DNA of 64,000 nt from Gammaproteobacteria bacterium. Its GTDB lineage: Bacteria; Pseudomonadota; Gammaproteobacteria; Pseudomonadales; Pseudohongiellaceae. The DNA lies in assembly GCA_018401885.1 (NCBI GenBank), contig JAGYKB010000009.1, positions 1-64,000 of the forward strand, given 5' to 3'. The position numbers and the translations under genes were made by a program. Shown here one piece after another: positions 57,064-64,000 of the stretch. The stretch's first letter is position 1; each line of letters opens with the position of its first letter. The notes under the pieces are model-generated. The model had not been told where the DNA came from. It was given only the letters and a program-made list of their open reading frames with translations, and made no database searches.

Positions 57064-57939
57064 CTATTCGATGTTTTGAATCTGCTCGCGCATCTGTTCA
57101 ATCAGCACTTTAAGATCCACCGCGCTACGAGTGGTCTCCACCACAATCGACTTCGACGACAGCGTGTTGGCTTCGCGATTAAGTTCCTGCATCAAAAAGT
57201 CTAGGCGGCGACCCATCTGATCGTCGCTGCGCAAAACGCGCTCTACCTCGTTTACATGGGCGCCGAGTCGATCGAGTTCTTCGTCTATGTCGGCCTTTTG
57301 AGCGAGCAGCGCGATTTCTTGCTCGAGGCGCGCTGGATCAATCTCAATCTCGATTTCGGCTATCTTCGCAATGAGGTTCTGGCGCTGTTTAGCGAGAATA
57401 TCGGGCATCATCAATCGAACATCGGCAACGATTGCGCGTATCGCATCGAGGCGTTGGAGAATAAACTCGCAAAGCTCGGCACCTTCGCGCTCGCGCGTGG
57501 CGATGAGATCGCGTAGTGCCTCTGAGAAAAGTGCAAGCGCGTCTTGTTCGAGCGCCTTCTTATCGATCTCAGTGGTGCCTATAACACCAGGCCAACGGAG
57601 AAGCTCGGCGGTCGAAAGCGGAGCCACGTCTGAGGCAAGCGAGCCGATTATGTCGCCAGCTTCGAGCAGCTGTTTAACGAGCGCGGTATCAACGTGAATT
57701 TTACTAACCGACGCGCCATCGGCCGCCTCGGTTTGAAATCTAAGTTGACACTCTACCTTGCCGCGATTGAGCTGTTTACGCAGCGCTTCGCGCACCGTGT
57801 TCTCGAGCGCACGGAAACTCTCTGGCACGCGCACACTTGCCTCGAGATAGCGATGATTTACCGAGCGTATTTCCCACGCGAGCGAGCCGTAGTCCTTGTC
57901 GATTTGCTGACGAGTGAAAGCGGTCATGCTCTGGACCAT
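57064..57939 (-). CDS. yicC: YicC family endoribonuclease
   Basis: YicC is a stress-associated RNA-binding endoribonuclease. The 291-residue protein starts MVQSMTAFTRQQID and has WEIRSVNHRYLEASVRVPE, then HVNEVERVLRSDDQMGRRLDFLMQELNREANTLSSKS, the C-terminal DUF1732 core. Length matches E. coli (287). It is divergent from rph, the usual neighbour. In many gammaproteobacteria gmk is also adjacent; here it is about 3 kb away. Confidence 0.95.
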   Translation of the reverse strand: MVQSMTAFTRQQIDKDYGSLAWEIRSVNHRYLEASVRVPESFRALENTVREALRKQLNRGKVECQLRFQTEAADGASVSKIHVDTALVKQLLEAGDIIGSLASDVAPLSTAELLRWPGVIGTTEIDKKALEQDALALFSEALRDLIATREREGAELCEFILQRLDAIRAIVADVRLMMPDILAKQRQNLIAKIAEIEIEIDPARLEQEIALLAQKADIDEELDRLGAHVNEVERVLRSDDQMGRRLDFLMQELNREANTLSSKSIVVETTRSAVDLKVLIEQMREQIQNIE

Positions 57940-58131
57940 GGTCGATCTCCGTGTGCGGTAAAACGTCGAGCATAACCCAACTTTGTTGAGTTGTCCGTCA
58001 TGTTGCCTTCGGCGAGCCTAGCTCAACGCGTCTCGACTCGCGTTAGCCGCTCTATTGGGCGATAATTTGCTCTCACTGACCGGTGTCGCCGATGCCGTTC
58101 CCTCTGATACACCGCAGTAAATGGATATTCT

Positions 58132-58860
58132 ATGACAGACCTAGCCCGACCAAGCCAACGCCAAGCCGACCAATTACGCGAGGTAATACTCACGCGCGAC
58201 TACACCATGCACGCCGAAGGATCGGTGCTTGTGGAATTCGGCAATACAAAGGTGCTATGCACCGCAAGTGTCGAGCAAGGTGTGCCGCGTTTTCTTAAAG
58301 GCAGCGGCAAAGGGTGGGTGACAGCCGAATATGGCATGTTACCGCGCTCGACAGGCAGCCGCATGGACCGCGAGGCTGCTCGCGGAAAGCAAGGCGGGCG
58401 CACGCAGGAGATTCAGCGCTTGATCGGTCGCGCATTGAGAGCCATCGTCGACATGAAGTTACTCGGCGAAAATACAATTAAAATAGACTGCGACGTCATT
58501 CAGGCGGATGGCGGCACGCGTACCGCCTCTATAACCGGCGGCTGTGTGGCGTTAATCGACGCGGTGAACTATTTGCTGCGCAACAAAAAAATTAAAGACG
58601 ACCCCATCAAACATAAGGTCGCCGCGGTATCAGTCGGCATCTATAAAGGTCACGGTGTGCTCGATCTGGACTATGCCGAGGACTCCACAGCCGAAACCGA
58701 CATGAACATTGTGATGATCGAAAACGGCGGTTTTATCGAATTGCAGGGCACTGGCGAGGACGGAGACTTTACGCACGCGCAGTTGCTCGAGATGATCGGA
58801 CTTGCTGAAAAAGGCATTCGCGAACTATTCGATTTGCAAACTGCAGCGCTGCGCGGCTAA
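58132..58860 (+). CDS. rph: Ribonuclease PH
   Basis: RNase PH trims tRNA 3' ends by phosphorolysis. The 242-residue product has the phosphate-binding [13 protein letters not shown] start, [34 protein letters not shown], and [20 protein letters not shown]. Length is normal (E. coli 238). It is divergent from yicC and followed by pyrE 35 bp later, the conserved rph-pyrE pair. Confidence 0.97.
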   Translation: MTDLARPSQRQADQLREVILTRDYTMHAEGSVLVEFGNTKVLCTASVEQGVPRFLKGSGKGWVTAEYGMLPRSTGSRMDREAARGKQGGRTQEIQRLIGRALRAIVDMKLLGENTIKIDCDVIQADGGTRTASITGGCVALIDAVNYLLRNKKIKDDPIKHKVAAVSVGIYKGHGVLDLDYAEDSTAETDMNIVMIENGGFIELQGTGEDGDFTHAQLLEMIGLAEKGIRELFDLQTAALRG

Positions 58861-58895
58861 CGGCCACGACAAAAGATAAAAAATAGGGGCAAAAG

Positions 58896-59549
58896 ATGAA
58901 AGACTTTCAAAGCCAATTTCTGCATTTTGTGATCGATCATGAGATTCTGCGTTTTGGCGAATTCACGTTGAAGTCTGGCCGTAAAAGCCCCTATTTTTTT
59001 AACGCTGGGCTATTTAACACTGGCGATAAATTGGCCTTTCTTGCGCGCTGCTATGCAGAGGCGATTCTCGACTCCGAGGTCGACTACGATGTGCTTTTTG
59101 GCCCCGCGTATAAAGGCATTCCTTTGGCGGCGACGACGGTTGTCGCGCTTTCTTTGGGACATGGAGTTGATAAGCCCTATTGTTTTAATCGCAAAGAGGT
59201 CAAAGACCACGGTGAGGGAGGCAGTATTGTTGGCGCGCCATTGGCCGGTCGCGCTCTGGTGATCGACGACGTTATCACTGCAGGGACTGCTATACGCGAA
59301 GCGGCGCAGATAATTACTGACAACGGCGCGACGATGGCCGGCATCGCTGTTGCAATGGACAGGCAGGAACGAGGCACCGGTGAGCTATCGGCGATACAAG
59401 AGGTCGAGCGCGACTACGGTGTGCCTGTGATCAGCATCATTCAGCTCGATCACATTATTGACTATCTCGAAGCGAGCAATAATGCCGAGCTGCAAAAGTT
59501 TTTACCGGCCGTTTCTCGGTACCGCCAAGAGTACGGCGTTAAGGCCTAA
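58896..59549 (+). CDS. pyrE: Orotate phosphoribosyltransferase
   Basis: PyrE makes orotidine-5'-phosphate from orotate and PRPP. The 217-residue product starts [36 protein letters not shown] and carries the PRPP-binding [15 protein letters not shown] (about residues 122-136). E. coli PyrE has 213 residues. In E. coli the rph-pyrE spacer carries an attenuator; the 35-bp gap here has no clear hairpin plus T-run. It converges on slmA with only 12 bp between stops. Confidence 0.97.
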   Translation: MKDFQSQFLHFVIDHEILRFGEFTLKSGRKSPYFFNAGLFNTGDKLAFLARCYAEAILDSEVDYDVLFGPAYKGIPLAATTVVALSLGHGVDKPYCFNRKEVKDHGEGGSIVGAPLAGRALVIDDVITAGTAIREAAQIITDNGATMAGIAVAMDRQERGTGELSAIQEVERDYGVPVISIIQLDHIIDYLEASNNAELQKFLPAVSRYRQEYGVKA

Positions 59550-59561
59550 TCGACGCATGCG

Positions 59562-60194
59562 TTACGCAGGTGCGTTGCTGCCAAAGCCGTCGTCTATGCC
59601 GAAGGGCATCATAAGATTCGCGCTTAGATACGGCCACTGAATGTCCCAATGCTCGAGAGGCGACTGGGTAAAACCGCTGCGCACAAACTGTGCGAGACGT
59701 CCCTCGACTGCGGCCAACAGCAGACTGGTGAGCGCGGCGGCTGAAATGCTCGGCTTCAAATTTTCCCGAATCTGCGCCTCGCGCAGTATCTGTTTTATCT
59801 GTGCTTCAAGACGCGCGTAGAACTGACTAATGCGTTCGCGGAGGCGATCGTTCTCGCCGTTTAATGCGTCGCCCGTGAGTAGCCGCGTCATGCCAGGGTT
59901 ACGATCGCAGAAGGTGAGAAGTAGCGAGAGAATATTGTAAATACGAGTCTCTGCTGTGCCCTCGTCCGCGGCGAATCGCGCAATGCGCGCAAACAGCGTT
60001 TCTTCGATAAACTGAATAAGTCCCTCAAACATCCGCGCCTTGCTCGGGAAATGGCGATACAGCGCGGCCTCCGAAACGCCTACTTCGCGAGCGAGTGCCG
60101 CGGTGGTGATACGCGCGCCGGGTTGTGTTTCGAGCATTTGCGCAAGCGACTGCAGAATGTGGTCTTTGCGTGAAATCTTAGTCGTTGTTTCCAT
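59562..60194 (-). CDS. slmA: Nucleoid occlusion factor SlmA
   Basis: SlmA is a TetR-type DNA-binding protein that blocks FtsZ over the nucleoid. The 210-residue protein begins METTTKISRKDHILQSLAQM, then a HTH RITTAALAREVGVSEAALYRHFPSKARMFEGLI, and a C-terminal helical domain. Length is close to E. coli SlmA (198). It lies in the usual pyrE-slmA-argB-coaBC neighbourhood. Confidence 0.94.
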   Translation of the reverse strand: METTTKISRKDHILQSLAQMLETQPGARITTAALAREVGVSEAALYRHFPSKARMFEGLIQFIEETLFARIARFAADEGTAETRIYNILSLLLTFCDRNPGMTRLLTGDALNGENDRLRERISQFYARLEAQIKQILREAQIRENLKPSISAAALTSLLLAAVEGRLAQFVRSGFTQSPLEHWDIQWPYLSANLMMPFGIDDGFGSNAPA

Positions 60195-60262
60195 GGCTTC
60201 GCATCTTCTCTTTTTCAGTAAAATTGTAAGGGCCGCGCCTCTTCAGCGCGGGTGCTACAGGA

Positions 60263-62398
<2,136 letters not shown>

Positions 62399-62676
62399 GA
62401 TGATTCCAACGAGGCGACTGTGCCTTCTGGTCGATTGCGATCAAGTCCGCCTGCTTGCGGCGAGCTGCAGCTAGCGACGGGATTGATTAAAGTTGCCTGA
62501 TTAAAGTTGCCTAAGTATAGCAGGCGAAAGCGTCGAAGAGAGTACTTACTAACAAACACGTAGCCGCTAATAGAAACCGGCAAAAAGTCGCTTATCTGCG
62601 CTGCGCCGCCTATATTTATAATTAAACCTGAGCCTGACCCCGAATCTTAAAAATAGACTAACGAATTCGCTGATCA

Positions 62677-62797
62677 CACCCAACTAACACCTAACTAGCA
62701 CCCAACTAACACCTAACTAGCACCCAACTAACACCTAACTAACACCCAACTAACACCTAACTAGCACTCAATTAACACCCAACTAACGCTCAACTAA
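62677..62797. repeat. 11-bp tandem array between coaBC and radC
   Basis: Eleven contiguous 11-mers, mostly alternating CACCCAACTAA and CACCTAACTAG, with later variants CACTCAATTAA and CGCTCAACTAA. It occupies the end of the 434-bp gap between the divergent coaBC and radC starts. There is no coding potential and no spacer sequence between units, so it is not a CRISPR array. The rest of the gap (62399-62676) shows nothing else recognisable. Confidence 0.85.
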
Positions 62798-62832
62798 CAC
62801 CCCCTAACCCACCTCTAGTTCCAAGAGATGAC

Positions 62833-63507
62833 ATGGCTCTTTCTACATGGCCCGAAAGCGAAAGGCCCCGCGAGCGATTTATCGCCGAGGGCCCGCAAAA
62901 CTTATCCGACGCCGAACTCATCGCGCTGGTCTTGCACACCGGTGTGCGCGGCCATTCGACCGTCGATCTCGCTCGGTCGCTGCTTGCCGAATACGGTGGG
63001 CTGGCGAATTTGCTTGGCGCCGACAGCGAACGCCTGCTGCGCTCGCCGGGTATTGGGGCAGCCAAGGCGGCACGGCTCGGAATCATCCGCGAACTGTCTC
63101 ACCGTCATCTCGCCGAGCCTCTGGCTGCGCGCGATGTGCTCGAAAATTCGACCGAAACCCGAAACTATTTTCGCGCCCGCTACCGCGACTGCCCGCGTGA
63201 GATATTCAGCTGTTTGTTTCTCACCAATCAGCATCATATTGTCAAACTTGAGGATATGTTCACCGGTACGATAGATACGGCAGCGGTATATCCCCGCGAG
63301 GTGGTCAAGCGAGCGCTCTATCATAATGCCGCGGCTGTAATACTCGCCCACAATCATCCCTCGGGTATCGCCGAGCCGAGTCGTTGCGATATCGACATCA
63401 CCCTGCGGCTAAGAGACGCGCTTGGCACGGTCGATGTGCGGGTCCTCGATCACTTAATTATCGGACACTCGCAGGTCGTGTCGCTGGCCGAGCGGGGGCT
63501 AATCTAA
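62833..63507 (+). CDS. radC: RadC family protein (JAB/MPN domain)
   Basis: The 224-residue protein has N-terminal helix-hairpin-helix parts (SDAELIALVLHTGVRGHSTVDLA, LLRSPGIGAAKAARL) and a C-terminal JAB-type metal site: HNHPSG with a downstream aspartate (residues about 174-190). E. coli RadC has 222 residues. Its biochemical role is unclear. It is divergent from coaBC and upstream of rpmB, the normal order. Confidence 0.95.
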   Translation: MALSTWPESERPRERFIAEGPQNLSDAELIALVLHTGVRGHSTVDLARSLLAEYGGLANLLGADSERLLRSPGIGAAKAARLGIIRELSHRHLAEPLAARDVLENSTETRNYFRARYRDCPREIFSCLFLTNQHHIVKLEDMFTGTIDTAAVYPREVVKRALYHNAAAVILAHNHPSGIAEPSRCDIDITLRLRDALGTVDVRVLDHLIIGHSQVVSLAERGLI

Positions 63508-63843
63508 TGCGCGGGCTCGCGTCTGAAAACGACGCGACTTCTGTGCGCGTGGCTAACAGAAAAACTAGGTATAGTGGTCTAGCGAGACACGAGCACCTAG
63601 GCGGCTCGAGAGCGGCGAATAATTGACGCTTTAGTGCGTCAAAACCACGCTTTCGTTTGCTATCTACTGGTGCTTTTGGTATAAAACGCAGCTCTTTTTT
63701 GCCGACATCCCCGTCGCGCTGACTCGGTCGGCACCTCGCGGTGACTTTACGGCAGGAAACACAAGTTCATTACAATTCACTAAGACTACTGTGAGGCGCA
63801 GCCCAGCTGGGTTAGGGTTAAACAGGTTATACGAGGCAGCAAC
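63508..63843 (+). promoter_or_regulatory. radC-rpmB spacer with candidate rpmB promoter
   Basis: The gap holds no gene. A sigma70-like promoter is TTGCTA (63657-63662), a 17-bp spacer, and TATAAA (63680-63685). A small hairpin TGACGC/GCGTCA (63624-63641) lies just upstream, followed by As not Ts. The leader from there to rpmB is about 150 nt. GAGG at 63833-63836 is the rpmB ribosome-binding site. Confidence 0.5.
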
Positions 63844-64000
63844 ATGTCTAGGGTTTGCATGGTAACTGGCAAGAAGCCAATTACAGGGAACAACGTATCC
63901 CACGCTAACAACAGGACCAGACGTCGGTTCTCGCCCAATCTTCAATCTCACCGTTTTTGGGTTGAGTCTGAGAAGCGCTTCATCAAGCTGCGTATCTCAA
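63844..64000 (+). CDS. rpmB: 50S ribosomal protein L28 (partial, runs off window)
   Basis: The first 52 codons are present: [48 protein letters not shown]. These are the L28 signature; E. coli L28 has 78 residues, so about a third is missing beyond base 64000. rpmG (L33) usually follows it. radC precedes it, the common gammaproteobacterial order. Confidence 0.96.
   Translation, partial: MSRVCMVTGKKPITGNNVSHANNRTRRRFSPNLQSHRFWVESEKRFIKLRIS

Noticed and set aside
62677-62797. CRISPR-like array
   Set aside because: The repeats are contiguous with no unique spacers and no cas genes are near; it is a simple tandem array.

Overview
The window looks like the origin-proximal part of a gammaproteobacterial chromosome, probably marine. 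It opens with the conserved run rpmH-rnpA-yidD-yidC-mnmE-mnmG-rsmG-parA-parB followed by the complete atpIBEFHAGDC operon and glmU-glmS. SlmA, the gmk-rpoZ-spoT-ridA-recG operon, UbiA, a HexR-like regulator and the radC/coaBC/rpmB neighbourhood also fit Gammaproteobacteria. The genus cannot be named from sequence alone. Gene order resembles Pseudomonas and Cellvibrionales-type genomes; the secreted copper monooxygenase, the TRAP transporter and the secreted 342-residue protein fit a marine heterotroph. dnaA should lie just left of base 1.

Layout. 1-9.4 kb: replication, translation and partition housekeeping, with DnaA-box-like clusters at 1-60 and at 4438-4718. 9.5-16.9 kb: F1Fo ATP synthase operon with a candidate promoter, hairpins in two internal spacers and a strong terminator. 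17-20.3 kb: glmU-glmS for UDP-GlcNAc synthesis. 20.3-24.5 kb: small accessory genes (glycine-rich small ORF, unknown protein, purT, VOC, GNAT, metallo-beta-lactamase-fold hydrolase). 24.6-27.4 kb: a translationally coupled pair of paralogous P4-type tyrosine integrases beside an AT-rich stretch, with no recognisable cargo or tRNA. 27.4-34 kb: HexR-like regulator, frameshifted FemAB-like acetyltransferase, class V aminotransferase divergent from an Lrp/AsnC regulator, and a secreted redoxin / cytochrome c / copper type II monooxygenase fusion. 34-42.9 kb: DUF898 + M48 membrane pair, DUF938, yaaA, DUF4265-like protein, and a TRAP transporter whose binding protein is encoded convergently, with a YciA-type thioesterase in between. 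42.9-54 kb: uvrD, gcdH, ubiA and the recG-ridA-spoT-rpoZ-gmk operon. 54-64 kb: secreted unknown, fasciclin, yghU, yicC, rph, pyrE, slmA, argB, coaBC (frameshifted), radC and the start of rpmB.

Three points stand out. First, at least five unrelated short tandem-repeat arrays (units of 9-15 bp, about 5-11 copies) sit in intergenic spaces. Second, two genes (the FemAB-like gene and the essential coaBC) are each broken by what looks like one extra base, so either the assembly has indel errors or these are real lesions. Third, the copper monooxygenase fusion keeps equivalents of all the copper ligands of peptidylglycine/dopamine hydroxylases beside a haem c site. I found no CRISPR array, rRNA or tRNA, and no convincingly new multi-gene defence or biosynthetic system.
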